DNA of 64,000 bases from Herminiimonas arsenicoxydans (GCA_000026125.1 CU207211.1:1-64000), one strand, 5' to 3'. Shown: positions 1-10,798, counted from the first letter of the stretch. The notes: generated by a model from the letters alone, not told the origin. Numbers and translations: made by a program.

Positions 1-152
1 GCATGCTGATGCCGAACGGCGACAACACAAATACCAACACCCTGGGTAGTGAACCCTGAATTAGACAGCATTTTCTACTTCTCTGTCAATCACTTAGCAC
101 AATTGCGCTACTTGCCTGCCCGATAACGACTTGATGAAATAAGCGCCTGGCC

Positions 153-161
153 TGTGGATAA
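153..161. promoter_or_regulatory. DnaA box upstream of dnaA
   Basis: A perfect DnaA box (TGTGGATAA) lies about 115 bases before the dnaA start, close to a TAGAAT element at 178-183 that could be the -10 of the dnaA promoter. DnaA bound here could autoregulate dnaA; that role is inferred from position only. Confidence 0.6.
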
Positions 162-277
162 CTTCTGCCGTCAAGGGTAGAATAGGCGACCGTGTGGCAC
201 GCCATCAAGAATATAAATAGAGACCGCCCGAAGGCAGCCACTGCACGACCCCTGTACCAATTCAAGTAGACGATTCA

Positions 278-1660
278 ATGGAAAATTTCTGGCAAGCCTG
301 CTCCGCTCAATTGGAGCAGGAATTGACGCCGCAACAATATAGTGCGTGGATCAAGCCGCTCACGCCGCTTGATTACGAGGACGGCACCTTGCGCATTGCC
401 GCGCCGAATCGTTTCAAACTCGATTGGGTGAAGACCCAGTTCGCCAGCCGCATTACCAGCATTGCCGCGCAGTTTTGGGAAGTTCCGGTCGAGGTGCAGT
501 TTGTGCTCGATCCGCGTCTGGTTGCCGCCAGAAGGCCGGCGGCGCAAGCCAGCGTTGTATCCGATCGGGCCGACGATGTGCCCTCCAATGTGCTGGAACC
601 TATTCCGTCGAATGCGACCGATCACACGCCGCGCCGCGATCAGAGCCGTATTAATACAGCGCTGACATTTGACAGTTTCGTTACCGGCAAGGCCAACCAG
701 CTGGCGCGTGCGGCGGCTATCCAGGTCGCCAATAATCCCGGCAGTTCGTACAACCCGCTGTTCCTGTATGGCGGCGTCGGCCTGGGTAAAACCCATTTGA
801 TCCATGCCATCGGCAATCAGGTGCTGGCGGACAATCCCAACGTCAAAATACGCTACATCCATGCAGAACAGTACGTTAGAGACGTAGTGACTGCTTACCA
901 GCGCAAGGGTTTCGACGATTTCAAGCGTTATTATCACTCGCTTGATTTGTTGCTGATAGACGACATCCAGTTCTTTGGCGGCAAGAGCCGCACGCAGGAA
1001 GAATTCTTCTATGCATTCGAGGCATTGATTGCAGCAAAGAAACAAATCATCATCACCAGCGATACCTATCCGAAAGAAATCACCGGTATGGACGATCGCC
1101 TGATTTCACGTTTCGACTCGGGTTTGACGGTCGCCGTCGAGCCGCCGGAACTGGAAATGCGGGTTGCCATTCTGCTCAAAAAAGCGGTGCAGGAAGGCGT
1201 GACCTTCTCCGACGATGTGGCGTTTTTTGTTGCCAAACATTTACGTTCCAACGTGCGTGAGCTCGAAGGCGCGTTGCGCAAGATTCTTGCCTACTCCCGT
1301 TTCCACGGCAAAGACATCACGATTGAAGTTGTAAAGGATGCACTGAAAGATTTGCTGTCGGTGCAGAATCGCCAGATCTCGGTCGAAAATATCCAGAAAA
1401 CCGTGGCCGACTTTTTCAATATAAAAGTTGCCGATATGTATTCCAAGAAGCGTCCTGCGAACATCGCGCGGCCACGCCAGATTGCGATGTATCTTGCCAA
1501 GGAATTAACGCAAAAAAGCCTGCCGGAAATCGGCGAGCTGTTCGGCGGACGCGATCATACGACCGTTTTGCATGCGGTGCGCAAGATTGCCGCCGATAGG
1601 GGGAAGAGCCCGGAATGCAATCATGAATTGCATGTGCTGGAGCAAACTTTGAAGGGCTGA
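278..1660 (+). CDS. dnaA: Chromosomal replication initiator protein DnaA
   Basis: This is the 460-residue AAA+ initiator that binds DnaA boxes and melts the origin. The four expected domains are visible. An N-terminal helical domain begins [17 protein letters not shown] variable linker spans about residues 90-125. The ATPase core has a Walker [10 protein letters not shown] near residue 165 and a Walker [11 protein letters not shown] near residue 223. The C-terminal DNA-binding domain carries the signature [11 protein letters not shown] near residue 425. Length is normal for betaproteobacteria. It is followed by a cluster of DnaA boxes, dnaN and gyrB, the classic origin order. Confidence 0.98.
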   Translation: MENFWQACSAQLEQELTPQQYSAWIKPLTPLDYEDGTLRIAAPNRFKLDWVKTQFASRITSIAAQFWEVPVEVQFVLDPRLVAARRPAAQASVVSDRADDVPSNVLEPIPSNATDHTPRRDQSRINTALTFDSFVTGKANQLARAAAIQVANNPGSSYNPLFLYGGVGLGKTHLIHAIGNQVLADNPNVKIRYIHAEQYVRDVVTAYQRKGFDDFKRYYHSLDLLLIDDIQFFGGKSRTQEEFFYAFEALIAAKKQIIITSDTYPKEITGMDDRLISRFDSGLTVAVEPPELEMRVAILLKKAVQEGVTFSDDVAFFVAKHLRSNVRELEGALRKILAYSRFHGKDITIEVVKDALKDLLSVQNRQISVENIQKTVADFFNIKVADMYSKKRPANIARPRQIAMYLAKELTQKSLPEIGELFGGRDHTTVLHAVRKIAADRGKSPECNHELHVLEQTLKG

Positions 1661-2005
1661 TGATGAAAACTCGCTGCCTATCGTCCTGTGGATAACTTTG
1701 TGGATATCCTTGGGATAAGCGGTGAATATCAGGTGGATAAGTAAGAAGCAGGACAAAATAGTGCAGAACCGGGTTTTTGGCGGGTCTTTCTGTCAAAATA
1801 CAGGGTGTTATTGTCAGGCTTGTCCAATAAAAACAGCGGCTTTTTCGTCCGGCCTTCGGGAGTGATGAATGGATGAAAAGTCAGCCATAAAGTTCTGACT
1901 GGCAGCAGCTTGGCGTTCGCGCCTAATAAACAAGTTGCAGTTTTTGCCTGGAGCATTGGCAATAATGAATACCGCATCCGTTTAACCATCGATAAGGATC
2001 TAACT
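1661..2005. other. oriC: Putative chromosomal origin oriC (DnaA-box cluster)
   Basis: The dnaA-dnaN gap holds several same-orientation DnaA-box-like 9-mers: TGTGGATAA at 1687-1695, TGTGGATAT at 1699-1707, and weaker TGGGATAA (1711-1718) and GGTGGATAA (1732-1740). AT-richer sequence follows at about 1740-1900 and could be the unwinding element. In most bacteria with this gene order the origin is in this gap. Origin activity itself is inferred. Confidence 0.75.
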
Positions 2006-3112
2006 ATGCAATTGGTAAAAACCCAACGAGACGCGCTGCTGCGTCCGCTGCAGATTGTGAGTGGTATTGTCGAGCGTCGGCACACATTGCCGATTCTGGC
2101 CAATATCCTCATTCGCAAGGATGGCGAACGCGTTTCTTTCCTGTCGACAGATATCGAAGTGCAGATCACCACGCACGCACAAGTCGGTAGCGGCAACGAA
2201 ATCGCATCGACGACGGTTGCTGCACGCAAACTGCTCGACATTCTGCGCGCCCTGCCGGATTCCGGCGATGTCTCGCTGACGCTGGCGAACAAGCGCATGA
2301 CCGTGCAATCGGGCAAATCGCGTTTCGCCCTGCAAACGCTGGCGGCGGAAGAATTCCCTACCGTGGCGCAAGCCGAGCAATACAACGCCAAAGTCACGCT
2401 GCCGCAAAAAACCTTGAAGCACCTTTTCAATATGGTGCACTTCTCGATGGCGCAGCAGGATATTCGCTATTACCTGAACGGCCTGCTGCTGGTCGTTGAC
2501 GGCAAGAACGTTATCGCAGTTGCAACCGATGGTCACCGTCTGGCATTTTGCCAGGTTGCCACCGAGCAGGAATTCGCGCGCCAGGAAGTCATCATTCCGC
2601 GCAAAACGATCATAGAACTGCAACGCCTGCTGGAAGATACCGATCAGCCGGTCGATCTGGAAATCGCCAATAGCCAGGTCAAGCTGACCTTCGGCGATAT
2701 CGAACTGATTTCCAAGCTGGTCGAAGGCAAGTTCCCGGATTACACCCGCGTGGTGCCCAAGGGTTACAAGAACAACTTCACGATCGGCCGCGATGCCCTG
2801 CTGCGTTCGCTGCAGCGCGCTGCGATCATGACGTCCGACAAGTTCAAGGGTGTGCGTTGCATCATGAGCCCGGGCAGCATGAAGATCAGCTCGACCAATG
2901 CCGACCAGGAAGAAGCCGTCGAAGAAATCGAAATCGATTACGGCGGCGATAGCGTCGATATCGGCTTCAACGTGACGTATCTGCTGGATGTATTGAACAA
3001 CCTCAAAGGCGACAACATCAACATCGCCCTCGGTGACGCCAATTCATCCGCACTGATCACGGTGCCGGACAATCCGGACTTCAAATACGTCGTCATGCCG
3101 ATGCGTATTTAA
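2006..3112 (+). CDS. dnaN: DNA polymerase III subunit beta (sliding clamp)
   Basis: This is the 368-residue ring-forming clamp that tethers DNA polymerase III and is loaded by the gamma complex. The protein begins MQLVKTQRDALLRPLQ and shows the three-fold clamp architecture. The family-typical stretch LPILANILI is near the N-terminus and the C-terminal tail ends YVVMPMRI. The start at 2006 is chosen because AAGGAT precedes it at good spacing and homologues begin here. A longer reading back to 1910 has no support. It lies between oriC and gyrB. Confidence 0.97.
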   Translation: MQLVKTQRDALLRPLQIVSGIVERRHTLPILANILIRKDGERVSFLSTDIEVQITTHAQVGSGNEIASTTVAARKLLDILRALPDSGDVSLTLANKRMTVQSGKSRFALQTLAAEEFPTVAQAEQYNAKVTLPQKTLKHLFNMVHFSMAQQDIRYYLNGLLLVVDGKNVIAVATDGHRLAFCQVATEQEFARQEVIIPRKTIIELQRLLEDTDQPVDLEIANSQVKLTFGDIELISKLVEGKFPDYTRVVPKGYKNNFTIGRDALLRSLQRAAIMTSDKFKGVRCIMSPGSMKISSTNADQEEAVEEIEIDYGGDSVDIGFNVTYLLDVLNNLKGDNINIALGDANSSALITVPDNPDFKYVVMPMRI

Positions 3113-3145
3113 CAAGCGGATCAGCAAAAAGAAGTAGTGGGAATC

Positions 3146-3179
3146 GGGGCAAAACGCTTTAAAAACAGCGGTTTGCCCC
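3146..3179 (+). terminator. Hairpin in the dnaN-gyrB gap
   Basis: A 13-bp stem with one mismatch (GGGGCAAAACGCT against AGCGGTTTGCCCC) closes an A-rich loop just after dnaN. No clear T tract follows, so it may be a weak terminator or an mRNA-stabilising end. The rest of the 340-base gap to gyrB shows no further gene and should hold the gyrB promoter. Confidence 0.4.
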
Positions 3180-3426
3180 CATGTAATTTAAAGTAAAAGT
3201 AGCGTAATCAACATGCACCGGGAAATATCATGGGTGCGTTGATTTGGTTCAGTTACGAGTGACTAACCAGGATTTTCAGGTTTTTGTTTCAGGCAGTTTT
3301 TCAGTAGCAGTTATTTCGCAACATGAGCAAGAGGCCAAGCCAGCGTATGCATATGCGCAAGCCAGTTTGTCCCCCGCCGTCGAAAGTCGAGCAGCGACAT
3401 CAACTCCCCTTCGTTTTGCGCAGTAA

Positions 3427-5961
<2,535 letters not shown>

Positions 5962-5990
5962 TTTATAGGAGTTAGTTAGCTTCTATTTAC

Positions 5991-6022
5991 AAAAAAGCCT
6001 CAGATTTATCTGAGGCTTTTTT
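5991..6022. terminator. Bidirectional terminator between gyrB and the retron RT
   Basis: A perfect 15-bp stem with a 2-base loop has an A tract on the left and a T tract on the right. It can end gyrB on the plus strand and the retron operon on the minus strand. The RT stop codon (6021-6023) lies inside it. Confidence 0.9.
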
Positions 6023-7043
6023 ACAATTTTTTAATCCTAGAAGTTCGATAACAGACTTTAGTGAATTGGGTAATAGTACTATTTTTTATTTTATATAACT
6101 CTGTGGTGGCAGGACAGAGTGGATATTTTAATTTTAGTTTTTCGATAAAACTATCTAATTTGCGATAGCTTTTTTTGTCCACGCTATAGGTATATGCCAA
6201 CAGTCCGTTTACGTGGGAAAAGTTTGTCGATTTCTCGATAAACAAATGATGGATCTTGGCTCGAATCTGCCTAGTTAAATCTCGCCCTATACCTACGCTG
6301 TTCTCTGTAATAACTAATCCAGTTATTTTTTTTCTTTTTCGTGTTCCCGAAATCGATGTCTTCCGATTGTTAATTTCCAGACCTTCTGACGCCACAATTG
6401 TATGTATAAGGTTTTTCGCGTTTTGGATTTTTTTCAGAGTTTGCGCGGAAAGGGAAATGTCATCGGCATATCTTGTGAAAACGATTCCACGTGGTCCAGC
6501 ATATCCTTGAATGCGAGCATCCAATTTTAGACAAACTAGGTTAGCAAGCTTCGGTGATGTTGGCGCTCCTTGAGGAAGTCGGCCTTTGAATACGCATAAA
6601 CTTGTTAATGCGCCCGCTATTTTTTTATTGTATCCAATGGAATGGAAGACACCATAAACCTTGGACGCAACTATAGTTGGGAAAAAATCTTTTAGGTCGA
6701 TGTTTAAGAGAAAATTAGAGCCGATATGAGGCGAAGCATTTTCTAATGTGGAGCTGCCAAGCTCAAATCCTTTTGAGTTTTCTGATGGAGATAATTTATC
6801 AAGTATGTGACGAAGTATCCAACCTTGGATAGCTTTCAACTCTCTGCAAGGGTGTGCAATTTCTCTAAATTCACCAATCTTTTTCGGGATGTGAAATACC
6901 TTATAAAGGTGATCAGCCCTATATGTCAGATATTTTATTAGGGGAGGTGAGAGACGAGTGCATTCAGCCAAATCATCAATTGTTTCTATTACTGGAAGAT
7001 TGAAAATCTTCAGTTGAAATTTTCGATTGTCGAGTTGCATCAA
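6021..7043 (-). CDS. Retron-type reverse transcriptase
   Basis: This is a 340-residue RT that would copy the adjacent msd RNA into msDNA, primed from a 2'-OH of the msr RNA. Numbered from the TTG at 7043, the retron hallmark NAxxH is present as NASPH (residues 102-106). The catalytic NIDLKDFF has D116, LPQGAPTSP is at 156-164, and the active-site RYADDIS gives D194/D195. ITG at 240-242 replaces the usual VTG of the thumb Y region. Two starts are possible. The TTG at 7043 sits 7 bases after AGGTG, and an ATG at 7040 sits 10 bases after it. That ribosome site lies inside the ncRNA a2 repeat. The gene is strongly AT-rich compared with gyrB, which suggests transfer. It is the last gene of the retron operon. 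Confidence 0.93.
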   Translation of the reverse strand: MMQLDNRKFQLKIFNLPVIETIDDLAECTRLSPPLIKYLTYRADHLYKVFHIPKKIGEFREIAHPCRELKAIQGWILRHILDKLSPSENSKGFELGSSTLENASPHIGSNFLLNIDLKDFFPTIVASKVYGVFHSIGYNKKIAGALTSLCVFKGRLPQGAPTSPKLANLVCLKLDARIQGYAGPRGIVFTRYADDISLSAQTLKKIQNAKNLIHTIVASEGLEINNRKTSISGTRKRKKITGLVITENSVGIGRDLTRQIRAKIHHLFIEKSTNFSHVNGLLAYTYSVDKKSYRKLDSFIEKLKLKYPLCPATTELYKIKNSTITQFTKVCYRTSRIKKL

Positions 7044-7047
7044 AAGA

Positions 7048-7200
7048 GCACACCTTTACGGCTAAAGAATCGATTTAAGTGTTCCGACCAAACATCGGGC
7101 GATGGTTGAGAGGAACAATTAAATACGGCATTGACTTGGATTTAATGCAGGATAGCGAAACACTATCCAGTGAATTTTCATTCACTAGCTAAAGGTGTGC
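7048..7200 (-). ncRNA. Retron msr-msd RNA (template and primer for msDNA)
   Basis: A perfect 11-bp inverted repeat, GCACACCTTTA (a1, 7200-7190) and TAAAGGTGTGC (a2, 7058-7048), bounds a 153-base structured RNA. An AGC follows a1 and could supply the branching G (7189). Two msr hairpins come next. One has a 7-bp stem with a GAAA loop (7186-7169). The other has an 8-bp stem (one G-U pair) with a UUU loop (7168-7150), the kind of loop retron RTs are known to recognise. The msd part forms a long hairpin: 7124-7112 pairs with 7085-7073 at 12 of 13 positions, with an inner CATC/GATG stem. Exact msDNA ends cannot be read from sequence. Confidence 0.88.
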
Positions 7201-8091
7201 GGCAATTAGTCTATCACGAGTCATATTTGAATTTCTACGCATTTCATAGTTCATGATTTCTAGTCTCACGCGATCTAGATTTTTATTGTCAAACTTTTTC
7301 CGGACCAAGGCTCCGCCTTCAGATGTTATCGTATATCCATCCAGTGTCCTTGTTATCAGCCTTTGCCCAACTAGACGGCTAAGGGCGCATTTGGTTGCTA
7401 TCTCGCAAAGCGATTTATCTTTTTGCGTGGCTGCTTTAAGAATTCCATACAAGCTAACGTTATCAATTTTTTCCACCAAATAAATACAGGGCAGAAGAAA
7501 ATATTCAGCTTCGAGAATGTTGCCAACATTTTTATTTACGGGATGCTTCTTTTTAATTTTAGCAATTTCAGCATTGACACGTTTGTATAGTTTTTCCGCT
7601 TCGTCTGGAGTGCCGAAATCATTGTAATTTATGTCAATTACTTTTCCAGTTCTAGATTCCTTGATAAGCCTATTGGGGCCATAATTTATAAAACTTTTCT
7701 TATTTTTGTATTTCTTCTGAGGCAGACAAATCAGCTTCTGCGCAAGAGTTGGATTATTTGCGAATGCTCCAAGCTCAGCAAAGGAGCCGGGACTTTCAGG
7801 AAAAAGTACGATCACATCGACAGATTCAGCGAGTATATTTTCAAGGCTCAGCAAGCTATGCTGATTTTTCCCGACAAGTAAATCATCAAATAAATCTTCA
7901 GGATAGTGAACTTCAAATCGTGGATGTTTTGATAGCATATTCGCCATCATGTATCTTCCGGTTGACGCATCGTTTTTGTCAGCTCCGCATAAAAAAACTG
8001 TCACTTTTTTCTGAATTTCTGGCACATATATTTTTTCCTCCACTATTTTTGAGATGATCGATAGGTGCTCTTGAGTCATTATTTTTTTCAT
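7189..8091 (-). CDS. Retron effector: nucleoside deoxyribosyltransferase-like with winged helix
   Basis: This 300-residue protein matches the toxin partner of type II-A retrons (the Eco1 and Sen2 RcaT class). The N-terminal domain, about residues 28-175, has the NDT/TIR-like sheet start VTVFLCGADKND and the active-site segment FPESPGSFAELGAF, with E99 and E106. A C-terminal winged-helix domain spans about residues 210-265. In characterised members the msDNA-RT complex holds the effector inactive until phage proteins disturb it. Here the gene is directly before the msr-msd and its stop codon falls within a1. Two in-frame ATGs exist (8091 and 8079) and neither has a strong ribosome site. Base composition is AT-rich. 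Confidence 0.88.
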   Translation of the reverse strand: MKKIMTQEHLSIISKIVEEKIYVPEIQKKVTVFLCGADKNDASTGRYMMANMLSKHPRFEVHYPEDLFDDLLVGKNQHSLLSLENILAESVDVIVLFPESPGSFAELGAFANNPTLAQKLICLPQKKYKNKKSFINYGPNRLIKESRTGKVIDINYNDFGTPDEAEKLYKRVNAEIAKIKKKHPVNKNVGNILEAEYFLLPCIYLVEKIDNVSLYGILKAATQKDKSLCEIATKCALSRLVGQRLITRTLDGYTITSEGGALVRKKFDNKNLDRVRLEIMNYEMRRNSNMTRDRLIAAHL

Positions 8092-8188
8092 AGAGGCAAT
8101 GTAAAGAGAGTGTCAAAAGGACAGCACAAAATCAGATAAAAATTAATAAGGATTGTGAGAATTTAAAGAAATTCGCTTCGCTTCATTT

Positions 8189-8986
8189 TTATTCCCTCAT
8201 AAAAATGTTTTGATGATGCCAATGAAGGAATTCCAATTCAGGTCTGAATTTCTCAGGCAGTTCTATACATTTCCCCTCAAGTCCTACTAGCCAATCAGTA
8301 GCAAAAGGATTGTTAGACATTGATTGCATGTGACGTGATGTTTTAATCTTAAAATCCGGTGTGAGCGTAAACATTCCTAAGTCGAATGCTTTGTCGTGTA
8401 AAACGGACAGACATAATCCATTACGTGGATTAAGCCGGTGATTTGAATCTGTGTGCCATGGGACGATATGGCTTGCGACTAATAATCGGGGCTCCGCTAG
8501 TCCGGTAATGCAACAGCGTCCTAAATAGGCGCTCAAAACAGAACGACGGAAGAAGTGTTGACCCACTCTGATTTTTACCATGGACGTTTTATCTTCCGCA
8601 CTGTAGTCAAACTCTTCCTCCTCTAACAGTACTGCCGTTGGTAGCAACGCGTCCTGATTAATATCGTTAGGCGTAACGATTGCATCGACCACTGCTTGGC
8701 TTTCTAACGCAAAGCCTTCCCAGTCATGTTGCATTTCATTCCACATCAATTTATCTGCCGCAGATGCGCCGGCCAAACCTCTACGTCCAGTAGATGTAAT
8801 GGCCGGATCAAGACTTGCGATGTTGGTTAACTTCATCGCAAGGGCAGATGGTGTTCGACCGATGAGGGTTGCCAGTCGGATGATTTCCGGATTGCGAGAA
8901 TGCATTTTCCCAAATGGGATTTGGCAATAGAGGTTGAAGGCGACCAGTAATTGATCGCGATTCCAATTATTTGATTTGCTTACCAT
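8189..8986 (-). CDS. HNH endonuclease (putative restriction-type)
   Basis: A 265-residue protein. The N-terminal half (SNNWNRDQLLVAFNLYC, then NPEIIRLATLIGRTPSAL) looks like a helix-turn-helix-like DNA-contact module common in such nucleases. The C-terminal half carries an HNH_2-type core: RCCITG, then VASHIVPW (first His), then NPRNGLCLSVLHDKAFDLG. The start at 8986 is chosen because AAGG sits 5 bases before it. A longer frame to 9079 would run into the neighbouring gene. It lies 29 bases after the Mrr-like gene and about 100 bases before the retron effector on the same strand, so it may share transcription with both. Its substrate is unknown and a defence role is inferred. Confidence 0.8.
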   Translation of the reverse strand: MVSKSNNWNRDQLLVAFNLYCQIPFGKMHSRNPEIIRLATLIGRTPSALAMKLTNIASLDPAITSTGRRGLAGASAADKLMWNEMQHDWEGFALESQAVVDAIVTPNDINQDALLPTAVLLEEEEFDYSAEDKTSMVKIRVGQHFFRRSVLSAYLGRCCITGLAEPRLLVASHIVPWHTDSNHRLNPRNGLCLSVLHDKAFDLGMFTLTPDFKIKTSRHMQSMSNNPFATDWLVGLEGKCIELPEKFRPELEFLHWHHQNIFMRE

Positions 8987-9015
8987 TCGAGCCTTGTAGG
9001 AATGTACAGGTTGTA

Positions 9016-9936
9016 CTATGTCGCCGCATTTTTGAAGTATATCGTTGTGCGACAGCGGGGAAAGTTTGTGCATCCCCAAAAGGTCTTGCGTTTAACCAGC
9101 TTGATCCCACAAGAAGCACAGGTCGGCGTTCTGTAATCACCATCGAATGCAAACGCGATCAACTTGTCTTGCGCCGTTGCGTCGAGGTCTATAATTTTTC
9201 CCAGAAATGCCTGGCCGTCTAAAAGCTGTATCGGATTAGATGCACCGAATGCGAGTGCATCTGGCGTATAGCTTCCGTTTGTTATGAATATGCCGCGCGC
9301 CACTTTCTCATGCGCCATCACCCCTAGCAATTCACGCACTTCTTTTACGCCGACAGCTTTCCTCCATGCTTTGCATTGAACGATGGCAATCGGAAGGTTC
9401 GGGTCTATCTTGAATAATTTGACGTCAATGCCTCCATCCGCGCCGGCTGCGATGGTGACTGCTTTAAAACCTGCCGCTTCGTAGTACTGCGCGCATAACA
9501 ATTCAAAGCGCTTCCATTCAAGAGAGCGTAAGGATTCGATACTCCATGTCGGCGGGTGTGCAGGTGCACTCACGTCTGGAGTGGAAGATGTCGCAGGTAT
9601 TGGAGTATTACCCAATTTATCCTGCGGATTGATGTTGAAGCTTGGTTCTGGCTTTTTTACGTCAGTGAACTTATGTTTTGGTGGCAGCGTTAATTTTGTC
9701 GCGGTGCGTTTGTTTGCAAAGAACGAAAATAAGGCGAGCACGCCAAATGCGCAAGGCGCTAGCCAAGCAATTGATCTAGACAATATTCCTAGAGCGGCGA
9801 GCAGCGGGTTGGACGCGAAGAATGTTGGAGTTATCCAACGCAAAACGATGTAGCCCACAGCTCCGAGGATTGCGCTGACCCACCAAGGTGAACGGATAAG
9901 TGCATCGATACCGCTTTGCTTTCTTTTTCTGGCCAT
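9016..9936 (-). CDS. Mrr-type restriction endonuclease with two membrane segments and a topoisomerase-type zinc finger
   Basis: A 306-residue protein. Two hydrophobic segments (about residues 18-37 and 46-70) precede a Pro-rich linker. An Mrr_cat PD-(D/E)xK nuclease domain follows, with GADGGIDVKLF and IVQCKAW forming the expected D...QxK active site (about residues 165-190). The C-terminus has a CxxC...C...C zinc ribbon of the topoisomerase I type (CASCG, GCTNFPRC). This domain set is widespread in Betaproteobacteria, usually annotated as restriction endonuclease. The membrane anchor suggests it works at the inner membrane. No methyltransferase partner is present, so it may cut modified DNA. 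It is the first gene of the block that runs into the retron. Confidence 0.82.
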   Translation of the reverse strand: MARKRKQSGIDALIRSPWWVSAILGAVGYIVLRWITPTFFASNPLLAALGILSRSIAWLAPCAFGVLALFSFFANKRTATKLTLPPKHKFTDVKKPEPSFNINPQDKLGNTPIPATSSTPDVSAPAHPPTWSIESLRSLEWKRFELLCAQYYEAAGFKAVTIAAGADGGIDVKLFKIDPNLPIAIVQCKAWRKAVGVKEVRELLGVMAHEKVARGIFITNGSYTPDALAFGASNPIQLLDGQAFLGKIIDLDATAQDKLIAFAFDGDYRTPTCASCGIKLVKRKTFWGCTNFPRCRTTIYFKNAAT

Positions 9937-10106
9937 GGCTCGCTATCAGGTTAGATAAATTACGGGAACGGAGTATTCATGGTTCTAAGGTCTTTACGTT
10001 TATGTATCATCAGTGAAAAAGTGATTTGAATCCACACTCTTTTAGTAGCTATAGAATAATCACCGCCTGTGGCGCAGGACTGGCATCGATTTGCTCTTTA
10101 AACTTC

Positions 10107-10151
10107 AAAAGGGCAGTACTACTTAATCTGATTAAGTAGTACTGCCCTTTT
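10107..10151. terminator. Perfect 22-bp palindromic hairpin with T tracts
   Basis: 22 bases are repeated exactly in inverted form around one central T. The ends are A4 and T4, so it can end transcription in either direction. It lies just downstream of the His/Lys-rich gene on the minus strand. The length and perfection are unusual for a plain terminator. The neighbouring gap 9937-10106 shows no gene. Confidence 0.7.
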
Positions 10152-10180
10152 AGTTCAGGCATTTAAGCCTGCGACAATTA

Positions 10181-10453
10181 TTAGTGGTGCTTGTGGTTAT
10201 GCTTTTGCTTCTTGTGTTTTTTGTGTGACTTGTTGTGGCCATGATCGTGATGATCTTCAGCACGCCATTGATTTGCGCGTACGCGGCGTTCACGCCAGTC
10301 GTTTTCGTATTGGGGCTGAACATATACGGGACGTGGCTCAACATAGTAGCCGGGAAGGCCGATGGTGACGTCTACGTTGGCGGCCATGCCGGAAGCGGCT
10401 GCCATCAATGCGAGTCCTGCCAGCAATCCGCTGATGACTTTGGTTGTTTTCAT
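10181..10453 (-). CDS. Small exported His/Lys-rich protein
   Basis: A 90-residue protein with a clear signal peptide (MKTTKVISGLLAGLALMAAA, cleaved near GMAA). The mature part contains a Tyr/Pro/Val stretch and ends in a very basic tail of alternating His and Lys (HDHGHNKSHKKHKKQ and on). The His clusters could bind nickel, zinc or copper in the periplasm; this is inference. The ATG at 10453 is preceded by AAGGGA at good spacing, so the longer upstream frame is not used. No close family is recognised beyond the YXWGXW/PXPVWV-like proteins of Betaproteobacteria. Confidence 0.75.
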   Translation of the reverse strand: MKTTKVISGLLAGLALMAAASGMAANVDVTIGLPGYYVEPRPVYVQPQYENDWRERRVRANQWRAEDHHDHGHNKSHKKHKKQKHNHKHH

Positions 10454-10798
10454 TATTGTTCCCTTAAGTTGACCGATCAGGCAAGCCGGTGTTGAGACAC
10501 CAGCCGTATGTAATCCAGATAAGCGGCGCTTATGTGTATAGCCTTCAGTCCGGCGGGCGCGTGCTTGTATCAATACGATGAGGTGATGGATATAAGACGC
10601 TTTCCGCGCGCCGAGTATAACCTGCTTGATACGGCAGTACGGTACGTTGACGAACATAGGACCAATATTGTGAGATGGGATGGAAACAAGACGATCCCTG
10701 CGGTGTACGTTGAATGAGTCTGAGTAGATTCAGGCGGCATCTGCAGCAAGTGCCTGGGTCTGCTACTCTGATTCGTTCATCCATCAACTGGAACAATC
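10454..10798. other. Intergenic region, divergent promoters expected
   Basis: These 345 bases separate the divergent His/Lys-rich gene and the flavin oxidoreductase gene. No coding frame with a ribosome site, no repeat and no convincing hairpin was seen. Promoters for both genes must lie here, but none is clear by eye. Confidence 0.4.

Noticed and set aside
8092..8188. Possible msr-msd RNA upstream of the retron effector
   Set aside because: No matching inverted repeats were found there, while 7048-7200 has perfect a1/a2 repeats and the expected hairpins.
10020..10106. tRNA-like 3' fragment as an attachment site next to the palindrome
   Set aside because: The short TTGAATCC-like sequence does not extend into a tRNA arm and no matching copy was seen at the other edge of the block.
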